Part shown: positions 51,601 to 59,000 of the stretch, in pieces | Layout: each line of letters opens with the position of its first letter | How positions within the stretch are numbered: position 1 is the first letter of the stretch | Assembly: GCF_032854445.1 (NCBI RefSeq) | Contig: NC_088295.1 | Coordinates: forward strand, 92,995,805-93,055,804 | DNA: 60,000 bases | Direction of reading: 5' to 3' | From: Liolophura sinensis | Taxonomy: Eukaryota; Mollusca; Polyplacophora; Chitonida; Chitonidae | Translations under genes and position numbers: made by a program | The notes under the pieces: model-generated | What the model saw: only the letters and a program-made list of their open reading frames with translations | What the model was told of the DNA's origin: nothing | Database searches by the model: none

Positions 51601-54600
51601 CACCACAACACTCCACAGTGAATGTCTAACCATGCACTAGTACAACGACCCTCCTCCATTAATGCCAGACAATGCACCAGAACAACGACACTCCACTGTT
51701 AATGTCTGACAATGCAGCAGGATAAGGACACTCCTCCATTAATGTATGACAATGTACCAGGACAACGACACTCCACGGTTAATGTCTGACAATGCAGCAG
51801 GATAAGGACACTCCATCGTTAATGTCTGACCATGCCCCAGCAGAAGAACTTTCCACAGTGAATGTGCAACCATGTATGAGTACCATGGCCCTCCACTATC
51901 TGACCATGTATTAGTACAACGACACTCCGTCGTTAATGTCTGACTATGTATTAGTACAACGACACTCCATCGTTAATGTCTGACCATGTATTAGTACAAC
52001 GACACTCCATCGTTAATGTCTGACCATGTATTAATACAACGACACTCCATCGTTAATGTCTGACCATGTATTAGTACATCGACACTCCATCGTTAATGTC
52101 TGACCATTTATTAGTACAACGACACTCCATCGTTAATGTCTGAAAATGGATCAGTACTACAACACTCAACTGTTAATGATCAGCATTGTCACAAAACTTC
52201 TCCCTTAAAGTCAGACCATGTACCATGTACACGACTCTTCTCTGCGAGTGCTTGACGATATACCAGTACAACGGCACAGGCATTTCTGTTCAACTAAACA
52301 CATACTTTACTTACGTTCCAAGTACAGCGTGGTTCAGGGTCCAGGGAACAGGCCACGCACCTGGCGTCGTACCCTAGGTACAGGCCTTCTGTGCCAAACG
52401 CCTGACCATTCTCGCTGACGGAAATCAACATTCCCGTGACTGATCTACCGGCGGAAGACGGTGGTATGACAACGTCTGGGAAACTACAGCGAACCGTATT
52501 ACAACTGACAAATTCTCCGGTCCCGATCCGATTGTCCGTGTCTGTCAACAAAGACCCCTTCTCTCCCACCTGTAAACATGCGAACTCTTTTAATATTTTT
52601 TTTCAGGGATTAAAGAATCTAACTTACGAGTGGGTTGTATCTCAGGAAGTTCCGTTGACATTATATGCAAACTGCACCATTAACTTATAGCGAACAATCT
52701 ATTTGGATAAAACCGCATGGAAGTTTAGCCAAATATTACAAATTACAGCCTGAAAGGCGTCATATTTTCATGCGACTATTCCAAAACAAGAAGAAAAGCC
52801 ATACAAACCAGTGAAATGGTGAAAAATCCCCCCTTGTCGTAATGCTATTAGAGAATCACCAACAAGGGAGGAAATGATGAAAACTTTTTGCCAAACACTT
52901 GGGTAAACTTAAATCTTAAGTTCTGTTTTTGAAATTATTTTTGAAGGTGTGTACGGCTTTAGTGAATATCACCTTGGTCGCTCAGAATCACAAAGAATAC
53001 GCTAACAAAGAATGGTTATCTTCATTTCCACTATCACTCGCGAAATGTGTGTCGTCCATTTTATGGTTATTGTTAGAAAATGGTTTTCGGCAATTTCAAA
53101 CATGTTTGCATGAATAGCTAGATTGACAGTTTCCATCATTGTCAGAGAACAGATCTCATAAATTCCATACCCGATGGTATAGTATGGATTTGAGCAATCC
53201 CATTCTTATTGTCAAAGAATGATTAAACTCACCGATTCCGTGTTTATCGACAGAGAATGGGTAAATTCACTCATTCCATGCTTATCGACAGAGAATGGGT
53301 TTTCACTCATTCCATGTTTATCGACAGAGAATGGGTTTTCATCGATTCCGTGTTTATCGACAAAGAATGGGTTTTCATCGATTCCATGTTTATCGACAGA
53401 GAATGGGTTTTCATCGATTCCGTGTTTATCGACAAAGAATGGGTTTTCATCGATTCCATGTTTATCGACAGAGAATGGGTTTTCATCGATTCCGTGTTTA
53501 TCGACAGAGAATGGATTTTCACTCATTCCATGTTTATCGACAGAGAATAGGGTTTTCATCGATCCGTGTTTATCGACAGAGAATGGGTTTTCATCGATTC
53601 CATGTTTATCGACAAAGAATGGGTTTTCATCGATTCCATGTTTATCGACAGAGAATGGGTTTTCATCGATTCCGTGTTTTATCGACAGAGAATGGGGTTT
53701 TCATCGATTCCATGTTTATCGACAGAGAATGGGTTTTCATCGATTCCGTGTTTATCGACAGAGAATGGATTTTCACTCATTCCATGTTTATCGACAGAGA
53801 ATGGGTTTTCATCGATTCCGTGTTTATCGACAGAGAATGGGTTTTCATCGATTCCATGTTTATCGACAGAGAATGGGTTTTCATCGATTCCATGTTTATC
53901 GACAGAGAATGGGTAAATTCACCCATTCCATACTTATTGACAAAGAATGGGTTTTTACTCATTCCATGTTTATCGGCAGAGAATGGGTTCACTCATTTCC
54001 TGCTTATCGACAGAGAATGGGTTTTCACCGATTCCATGCTTATCGACAGAGAATGGGTTTTCACTGATTCTGTTCCTGTAGTTAAACAGTGGTTTCCCCA
54101 TTTCTTCTTTGTTGACAAGAGAATGAGTTTCACCGATTCTAGGCTTACCTGCACACGTCCAAGAAACATGAATTTTTCTTGTGGAATTGTGATTACTGTT
54201 CCGGAACTGATTGTATTCATAACAGGTATAAAGGATGTATTGCAGATGGCAGTTTCAAATGATATGATGTAAGGCAAAGAGTTTGAAATATAGTGTATTA
54301 AAAACCACACATGTACACCAATAACCCCAATCAATTTATACACTTGTGTATTTTGGTTAGAATCATTGTCTCCCACTGACCTTAGAATGGACCATTCATT
54401 GATACATAGGATTATCATGAGCCGTATTATCCTCTTTGTTTTGCATTGTTTTTCAACCAAACTGCTTCTGTAAAGGTTCTTTAAAATGTTTACACTTCAC
54501 TAAATCAGCTTGAAAGTTCCAAGCCATGAAGACATTAAGTTTCTGACACAAAGTAATACTATTGGCCGTACCTACACTATTGTTTCGCGACGACGATCAC

Positions 54601-55518
54601 AGCATAGCGGTTCCAAGAAATGCTCATTGTAATGTTGATGTAAGAGTACTGACTGTAGCGCTACACGTGACACACAAAATGACCGTACCCGTGGATCACG
54701 GCGGGTTCTTACCGAAAACAGACGAAACTTGCACTGTAACTGAGACGTACTATGGACAGGACTTCTATAGTTCAAGGTCACCACTGGGCTAACGCAGCTT
54801 TGAGCGGAGGTGTCACAGTGTCCCGCCCCCGTTACGTTTTCAACCCATGCCAGGTATGTCGTATTAATACACATCGGGGTACTGGTGGTAGGAACCGGCG
54901 TGCTGGTTGAAGGAGTTGGGGTGGTAGTGGTAGGAGTCGGAGTGGTTGTAGTGCTTGTAGGAGCCAGGGTGGTGGTTGAAGGAGCCGGAGTGGTTGTAGT
55001 AGTTGTAGGGGTGGTAGGAGCCGGCGTGCTGGTTGAAGGAGCTGGGGTGGTAGTGGTAGGAGTCGGAGTGGTTGTAATGCTTGTAGGAGCCAGGGTGGTG
55101 GTTGAAGGAGCCGGAGTGGTAGTAGTAGTTGTAGTGGTGGTAGGAGTCGGCGTGCTGGTTGAAGGAGCTGGGGTGGTAGTGGTAGGAGTCGGAGTGGTTG
55201 TAGTGCTTGTAGGAGCCAGGGTGGTGGTTGAAGGAGCCGGAGTGGTTGTAGTAGTTGTAGTGGTTGTAGGAGCCGGGGTGGTTGTAGGAGCTGGGGTGAT
55301 TGTGGTAGTAGGAGCCTGGGTGGTAGTGGTAGTAGGAGCCTGGGTGGTAGTGGTAGTGGTGGTGGTAGTTGTGGTAGTTGTGGTGGTGGTTGAGGTAGGA
55401 GCTGAGGTCGAGGAAAAGTCCCCGCACGAACCACAGCATACAACATTTCTAATATTATTATCGTATTGATTGCAATTATTCGGATTACAGGCAGGATTCC
55501 GGTCTCCGTATTCGCAAC
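21403..55518 (-). CDS. VWDE-like secreted/extracellular protein, partial
   Basis: Exons in transcript order are 55518-54713, an exon ending at 54149, 52569-52315, 47056-46945, a defective exon 33561-33448, 31763-31653, 30457-30347, 29847-29740, 25607-25482 and a candidate last exon 21646-21403. The protein starts upstream of the window or in an exon not recognised. Domains in order: a Cys-rich segment ending CCGSCG; a Thr/Pro mucin-like stretch of about 170 residues; extracellular beta-type segments; a region ending YDARCVACSLDPEPRC; then small modules of the form C-x-I/V-x-x-x-C...G...P...C-x-x-C. The order Y-D-x-x-C-x-x-C followed by such modules is typical of invertebrate proteins annotated as von Willebrand factor D and EGF domain-containing (VWDE-like), which are predicted secreted matrix or mucus proteins. 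No VWD or EGF domain is in this window, so the family assignment is by analogy. The gene faces MAEL tail to tail. Confidence 0.6.
21790..23810. repeat. 50-bp minisatellite (family G1)
   Basis: About 40 copies of a 50-bp unit contain agatggatgtgagtaccggt and tacatgaaggttgatattgg. Blocks of variants recur about 1.05 kb apart (for example from 22030 and from 23090), showing segmental duplication inside the array. Confidence 0.95.
23811..25075. repeat. 51-bp minisatellite, diverged relative of G1 (family G2)
   Basis: About 25 units of 48-51 bp contain aggtggatgagagagctggt and tacaccaaggtggatattgg. They share the ordered words gatattgg, actactgg, ggatg and ggttaca with G1, and the first units are intermediate between the two. 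Confidence 0.9.
25259..25290. repeat. Short tandem repeat, 10 bp x 3
   Basis: Three copies of aaacgtgtac occur in a row between array G2 and the exon at 25482. Confidence 0.85.
25395..25468 (+). mobile_element. Decayed SINE tail fragment
   Basis: ggtgaaatattgttgattac, followed by agagtaaaattccaataaaa, resembles the SINE tail with many changes. It lies just past the donor of the exon ending at 25482. Confidence 0.45.
25482..25607 (-). CDS. VWDE-like gene: Cys-rich module exon
   Basis: The acceptor is aaggcgcag and the donor gtaagc. It is 126 nt, phase 1-1, the longest of the module exons. It encodes LCYINGQCILDGGLNPDNAC followed by LHCHSSSQPNVWSQRTILL, with the Trp common in this module family. 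Confidence 0.78.
25608..26120. other. Intron of minus-strand gene, unique
   Basis: There is a plus-strand open frame of about 100 codons at 25631-25933 without repeat structure. It has no recognisable domain and is probably chance. Nothing else is seen. Confidence 0.4.
26125..27115. repeat. 17-bp minisatellite (family H)
   Basis: About 58 units contain gctgttcttgtctgcat. The unit of 17 bp gives a 51-bp (17-codon) coding period, so several long Cys/Leu-rich frames appear on the plus strand and Gln/Thr/Arg-rich frames on the minus strand. These are artefacts. Confidence 0.95.
27278..27334 (+). mobile_element. SINE internal fragment
   Basis: caaatcccgctcatgttggc, then gcgggaaagtctgccagctg, matches the middle of the SINE at 30563 (caagtccagctcatgctggc, then ggaaggtctgtcagct). 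Confidence 0.65.
27345..27570. repeat. About 48-bp minisatellite, five units
   Basis: Units contain cacacttgagtgacgtct and caaaacagcgtcgttaattt. Two units are diverged (acttaaacggcacttagt). Confidence 0.9.
27985..29655. repeat. 38-bp minisatellite (family I)
   Basis: About 44 units contain agtcattggcaagagacatt and gtgggacacaatctggtc. Variants include ggggagagacattgtg and ttcgcaagggacattgtgag. Variant order suggests duplications of several units at a time. Confidence 0.95.
29740..29847 (-). CDS. VWDE-like gene: Cys-rich module exon
   Basis: The acceptor is ttctggcag and the donor gtgagt. It is 108 nt, phase 1-1. It encodes GMCHINDMCYLDGHVSPLDQ followed by CAVCRSAENQLDFTS, with the four cysteines kept. 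It lies right next to the 38-bp array that fills the following intron. Confidence 0.78.
29943..30035 (-). mobile_element. SINE tail fragment, minus strand
   Basis: The plus strand shows a TTTA microsatellite followed by cgttaaacgccgttctcaag, aatatttcactgataatgg and gggaggaaacccggc. This is the reverse complement of the SINE core and tail. Confidence 0.78.
30347..30457 (-). CDS. VWDE-like gene: Cys-rich module exon
   Basis: The acceptor is tcttccctag and the donor gtaagt. It is 111 nt, phase 1-1. It encodes ACQVNGVCYTHGQGPPLKNC followed by LECNVLRSTLELSVR, with the four cysteines kept. Confidence 0.78.
30563..30791 (+). mobile_element. Full-length tRNA-derived SINE with target-site duplication
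   Basis: The head carries pol III box A (tggctcagttggttaaggcg) and box B (gagttcaagtcc). The body and tail contain gctacctgcggatggtcgta, ccaccataatgctggccgcc and gtgaaatattcttgagtacg. The 13-bp word tcaagaacatcac flanks it at 30550-30562 and 30792-30804 as a target-site duplication. Confidence 0.9.
31139..31372 (-). mobile_element. SINE, near full length, minus strand
   Basis: The plus strand reads gattggtgttttacgccgta, ctcaagaatatttcacttat, ggcggccagcattatggctg and, at the far end, agctggacttgaactcacag (box B reversed). The tRNA-like head is diverged. Confidence 0.82.
31653..31763 (-). CDS. VWDE-like gene: Cys-rich module exon
   Basis: The acceptor is cacattttcag and the donor gtttgt. It is 111 nt, phase 1-1. 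It encodes GSCLIDNVCYPDGERNPADS followed by CTVCNSAVNATIFIPR. All four module cysteines are present. Confidence 0.78.
31880..33215. repeat. 60-bp minisatellite split by a SINE (family J)
   Basis: Units contain ggatgtaccagtatgtataa and cactacttaatcgtcatgta, with the clearest 60-bp steps at 32821-33060. Flanking units are degenerate. A second SINE family interrupts the array at about 32309-32670. Confidence 0.9.
32309..32670 (+). mobile_element. Second SINE family with tRNA-like head and CACT tail
   Basis: The head cacagttagtagagcgtccg, then cttcgggagcggtagatcca and gggtcgagtc, is tRNA-like. The body includes gcgttcagcatgaaggggaa and cccgtatcagcataatggct. The end is a (cact)n microsatellite at about 32645-32668. 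It sits inside a unit of the 60-bp array, between ggatgtaccag and gagcaccggtatg. Confidence 0.75.
33216..33447. other. Unique intron sequence
   Basis: I see no repeat or exon between the 60-bp array and the decayed exon. Confidence 0.35.
33448..33561 (-). pseudogene. Decayed Cys-rich module exon
   Basis: The frame GFYYINKQCVLQGTTNPFHR, then ASCSSYRSTF, aligns with the module at 25607 (LCYINGQCILDGGLNP...CLHC). The donor gtatct and 114-nt phase 1-1 length are right. At the exact acceptor position the pyrimidine tract is followed by ctg instead of cag. The first and fourth module cysteines are Tyr. Skipping it would leave the frame intact because both neighbours are phase 1. A downstream cag (before TGT) is the only nearby AG and would break the phase. 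Confidence 0.6.
33843..46880. repeat. 13-kb minisatellite of a 31-bp unit with higher-order repeats (family K)
   Basis: About 420 units of 31 bp contain tgatggtcaatgtctggtac followed by tgtatttatag. Main variants are tgtatttgcag, tgtacttatag, tgtacttgtag and changes at tgtctgg. Between about 39780 and 46105 three copies of a 2109-bp (68-unit) block follow each other. Shorter blocks also recur (310 bp near 35861/36171; 248 bp near 45881/46129). It fills one intron of the minus-strand gene. Confidence 0.97.
39780..46105. repeat. Three tandem copies of a 2109-bp higher-order repeat
   Basis: The rare word caatgtcagg occurs at 39891, 42000 and 44109, exactly 2109 bp apart. The odd base is explained by one 32-bp unit (ggtcaaatgtctgg) in each copy. 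Copies 2 and 3 look identical at positions where copy 1 differs (gtattgataggg versus gtatttataggg). Confidence 0.93.
46945..47056 (-). CDS. VWDE-like gene: first Cys-rich module exon
   Basis: The acceptor is ttctccag and the donor gtaaaa. It is 112 nt, entering in phase 0 (fitting the exon at 52315) and leaving in phase 1 (fitting the later modules). It encodes MCFIQGRCVPNG and LPCLTCDTSRSTIAW, with four Cys in the family spacing. Confidence 0.75.
47057..47386. other. Unique intron sequence with possible tRNA-like fragment
   Basis: This is AT-rich sequence. At about 47309-47375 the words acgcgagtggttagggtatt and cacgcccgg resemble a tRNA-derived head without a body. This is weak. Confidence 0.3.
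47387..50844. repeat. 40-bp minisatellite, left part (family L)
   Basis: About 86 units of about 40 bp contain taatgtctgaccatgtacca followed by gtacc/ca and cgacacttcacc. Homogeneous patches alternate with degenerate ones: 47525-47830, 47870-48125 (seven near-identical units) and 49450-50640 (a catgtgccactaccccgaca type). Confidence 0.92.
50845..51419. mobile_element. Foldback (long inverted-repeat) element, copy 2
   Basis: The left arm starts ggagaagaaaac and runs through cagatgaaagagagtc and tatggtgggtatttgggacc. The reverse complement of the right end starts ggagaaaacttg and runs through cagatggaagagtgcg and gatggtgggtgtttggaacc. Arms are about 200 bp, imperfect and AT-rich, with about 175 bp between. 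It shares cagatgaaag ends and the ggtggg...ggacc word with the element at 12290. No open frame is inside. No clear target-site duplication is visible. Confidence 0.78.
51420..52260. repeat. 40-bp minisatellite, right part (family L continued)
   Basis: The same unit as left of the foldback element resumes. About 51905-52140 is a homogeneous patch with catgtattagtacaacgaca and ctccatcgttaatgtctgac. The array stops about 50 bp before the donor side of the exon at 52315. Confidence 0.9.
52315..52569 (-). CDS. VWDE-like gene: exon ending in YDxxCxxC motif
   Basis: The acceptor is tttacag and the donor gtaagt. The exon is 255 nt, phase 0 to 0, 85 residues. It reads GEKGSLLTDTDNRIGTGEFV, then SCNTVRCSFPDVVIP, LISVSENGQAFG and YDARCVACSLDPEPRCTWN. 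The arrangement C-x-F-P...ISVSxNGxxF...YDxxCxxC matches the segment before the Cys-rich modules in VWDE-like proteins. Confidence 0.75.
52570..53219. other. Unique intron sequence
   Basis: A stretch around 52625-52690 has splice-like sites on the minus strand, but every frame in phase with the next exon is stopped. No exon is called. Confidence 0.4.
53220..54140. repeat. 36-bp minisatellite (family M)
   Basis: About 25 units contain tttatcgacagagaatgggt and tttcatcgattccatg, nearly all 36 bp. Single-base indels near 53550, 53565 and 53680 shift the step. The 36-bp unit gives long spurious frames on both strands. Confidence 0.95.
54149..54285 (-). CDS. VWDE-like gene: small exon with CNTSF segment
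   Basis: The donor gtaagc follows a cag codon at 54149, in phase 0, matching the phase-0 start of the exon at 52569. The reading frame contains FETAICNTSFIPVMNTISSG and ITIPQEKFMFLGRVQ, typical of an extracellular beta-sandwich strand pattern. The 5' edge is uncertain: no AG in the required phase is seen just upstream, so the start given is only where the frame begins to look coding. Confidence 0.45.
54286..54712. other. Intron of minus-strand gene, unique
   Basis: No repeat is seen. The acceptor for the exon ending at 54149 should lie here but could not be placed. Confidence 0.35.
54713..55518 (-). CDS. VWDE-like gene: Cys-rich plus mucin-like exon
   Basis: The acceptor tgatctgcag precedes 55518 and the donor is tcg|gtaaga. 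The 806-nt exon (phase 1 to 0) is open throughout. It encodes CEYGDRNPACNPNNCNQYDN and then a CCGSCG end. Next come about 170 residues of Thr, Pro, Ala and Ser with internal 42-residue (126-bp) repeats. The last 54 residues include INTTYLAWVENVTGAGHCDT and LQCKFRLFS. The Thr/Pro stretch is expected to be densely O-glycosylated. Two opposite-sense open frames over the same DNA (poly-Val/Gly) are shadows. Confidence 0.72.
54880..55405 (-). repeat. Coding minisatellite in mucin exon
   Basis: A 126-bp block (plus strand marker gcttgtaggagccagg at 54953, 55079 and 55205) repeats three times and encodes a 42-residue Thr/Pro/Ala unit. Shorter TTTTxAP units flank it. All unit lengths keep frame. Confidence 0.85.
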
Positions 55519-56019
55519 CTGCAGATCACAAACAGAAGGACTTGAAAGTTTGATTAACCACTAACAAGCACATTGCGAAATGTGTTATTACTTTGATGAA
55601 AGCTATCAGGTTTATGCAAGAAAAAAGCTAGGCTGAAACAAAGAAGGCTCCGTACTTTACCAATACTTGAGATATAACAGTAAAAGTCAAACCCATAACA
55701 GCTGGAATGAAACTCACGGCAATACCAAGAAAATGACACAGAAAAACAGATCCCTCCAGAGTGTATACAAAAGAAAGAACTTTCTAAACGACATCTAAAT
55801 TTCCTTTATTGCTAATAAGACATGAACAACAATAATTACATTGCTGACAGAATTTATTTTTAAATATGAATGTTTCTCATTATACTGCAGTCACGGAATA
55901 GCTTTCGCCTTTATCTTACAGCCCTAGTTAGTGAGTAATATTTGTGACATTTCCTGAAATATAGAGCGCCAGAGGTGTTAGACTGTGTGCTGACGAAGTC
56001 AATGACCGGTTTGATGTGG
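55519..56019. other. Unique sequence upstream of mucin exon
   Basis: Intron sequence of the minus-strand gene, AT-rich. No further exon was recognised. Confidence 0.4.
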
Positions 56020-59000
56020 GACATACCTCACGGTACAGATACCGCACTGATCATCTACTATCGAGAGACAATCCTCACGGTGCAGGTCCCAGACTGATGC
56101 TTTTCAATGTAGGGACATTCCTCACTGTACAAACACCGTACTAATCCTGTACTATCTGGCGACATTCCTTACGGTACAGGTCCCAGACTAATGTTGAGCT
56201 ATGTCGAGAAATTCTTCACGGTACAAGTCCAAGACTGATGCTGTACTATCTGGGGACATTCCTCAAGGTAGAGGTCCCAAACTGATGCTGTACTATGTAG
56301 GGACATTCCTTACGGTACAGATACCCAGACTGATGCTGTACCATGTGGGGACATTCCTTACGGTACAGATACCGTACTGATGCTGTACTATCTGGAAACA
56401 TTCCTCACGGTACCGGTCCCAGACTGATGCTGTACTATCTGGGGACAATCCTCAAGGTACAGGTCTGATGCATGTCCATGTGGGGACATTCTTTAAGGTA
56501 CAGGTCCGAGGCTGATGCTATAATATGTAGCGACATTTCTTACGGTTGCGACCTCAGACTGATGCATAACTATGTGGGCTGTACTATGCTGGGGCATTCA
56601 TTATGCTATAGCATAGACACTGATGCTGAACTAGGTGGGGACAATCCTCAAGGTACAGGTCTCAGACCGAGGCTATACCATGCTTGGATATTCATTACGA
56701 TATAGCACAGACACTGATGCTGAACTAGGTGGGGACAATTCTTACGGTCCAAGTCCCAGACTGAAGCTGTACTATATTGGGGCATTCATTACGGTATAGC
56801 ACAGACACTGATGCTGAATTATGTGGGGTCAATGCTTACGGTCTAAGTTCCAGACTGAGGCTGTACTATGCTTGGACATTCATTACGGTATAGCACAGGC
56901 ACTGATACTGAATTATGTGGGGGCAATGCTTACGGTCAAAGTCCCAGACTGAGGCTGTACTATGGGAGACATTCCTTACGGTCCAAGTCCCAGACTTAGA
57001 CCGTACTATGGGAGAAATTCCTTATGGTCTAAGTCTCAGACGGAGGCTGTACTATGGGAGACATTCCTTACGGTCCAAGTCCCAGACTTAGACCGTACTA
57101 TGGGAGAAATTCCTTATGGTGTAAGTCTCAGACAGAGGCTGTACTATGTGAAGACATTCCTTATGGTGTAAGTCCCAGACTGAGGCTGTACTATGTGAAG
57201 GCATTCTTTACAGACTTAGACCGTAAGTCCAAGTACTATATTGGGGCATTCGTTGCGGTATAGCACAGACATATGCTGAACTAGGTGGGGACAATCCTTA
57301 CGGTCCAAGTCCCAGACTGAGGCTGTACTATATTGGGGCATTCATTATGGTATAGCACAGGACACTGATGCTGAATTATGTGGGATCAATGCTTACGGTC
57401 AAAGTCCCAGACTGAGGCTGTACTATGGGAGACATTCTTTATGGTGTAAGTCCCAGACAGAGGCTGTGCTATGGGAGACATTCCTTATGGTGTAAGTCCC
57501 AGACGGAGGCTGTACTATGTGGAGACATTCTTTATGGTCTAAGTCCCAGACTGAGGCTGTACTATGGGAGAAATTCCTTATGGTGTAAGTCCCAGACTGA
57601 GGTTGTACTATGTGGAGACATTGTTTACGGTCTAAGTCCCAGACTGAGGCTGTACTATGGGAGACATTCTTTACGGTACATATATCCAGACTGATGGTGT
57701 ACTATGTGGGGACATTCCTCACGGTACAGATACCGTACTGATGCTTTACTATGTAGGGACATTCCCTGTGGTCCAAGTCCCCGACTGAGTCTGGACTGTG
57801 GGGGCATTCATTGCGGTAGAGATACCCTACTGATGCTGTACTATCTGGGGATATTCCTCCCGGTCTAGGTCCCAGACTGATGCTGTACTATCTGGGGACA
57901 TTCCTTACGGTACCGGTCCCAGACTGATGCATGACTATGTGCGGATATTCTTCACGGTACAGGTCCTAGACTGATGCTGTAATATGTAGCGACATTCCTC
58001 ACGGCACAGGCCCCAAGCTGATGCTAAAATATGTAGGGACATTTCTTATGGTATAGGTCCCAGACTGATGGTGTACTATGTGGGGATAGTCTTCACGGTA
58101 CAGGTCCTAGACTGATGCTGTACTATGTAGCGACATTCCTCACGGCACAGGCCCCAAGCTGATGCTAAACTATGTAGGGACATTTCTTATGGTACAGGTC
58201 CCAGACTGATGCATGACTATGTGCGGATATTCTTCACGGTACAGGTCCTAGACTGATGCTGTAATATGTAGCGACATTCCTCACGGCACAGGCCCCAAGC
58301 TGATGCTAAACTATATAGGGACATTTCTTATGGTATAGGTCCCAGACTGATGCTGTACTATCTGGGGACATCCCTTACGGTACCGGTCCTAGACTGATGC
58401 TGTACTATGTAGGGACATTTCTTATGGTACAGGTCCCAGACTGATGGTGTACTATGTAGGGACATTTCTTATGGTACAGGTCCCAGACTGATGGTGTACT
58501 ATGTGGGGATAGTCTTCACGGTACAGGTCCTAGACTGATGCTGTACTATGTAGCGACATTCCTCACGGCACAGGCCCCAAGCTGATGCTAAACTATGTAG
58601 GGACATTTCTTATGGTACAGGTCCCAGACTGATGCATGACTATGTGCGGATATTCTTCACGGTACAGGTCCTAGACTGATGCTGTAATATGTAGCGACAT
58701 TCCTCACGGCACAGGCCCCAAGCTGATGCTAAACTATGTAGGGACATTTCTTATGGTACAGGTCCCAGACTGATGCTGTACTATCTGGGGACATCCCTTA
58801 CGGTACCGGTCCTAGACTGATGCTGTACTATGTAGGGACATTTCTTATGGTACAGGTCCCAGACTGATGGTGTACTATGTAGGGACATTTCTTATGGTAC
58901 AGGTCCCAGACTGATGCATGACTATGTGCGGATATTCTTCACGGTACAGCTCCTAGGCTGATGCTGTACTATGTAGCGACATTCCTCACGGCACAGGCCC

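Noticed and set aside
52620-52700. Possible extra exon of the minus-strand gene with gtaagt donor
   Set aside because: The frame that would join the phase-0 exon at 52569 contains stop codons.
54810-55469. Plus-strand frame of 219 codons rich in Val and Gly
   Set aside because: It is the antisense of the Thr/Pro mucin exon, which is supported by splice sites, phase and flanking Cys-rich sequence on the minus strand.
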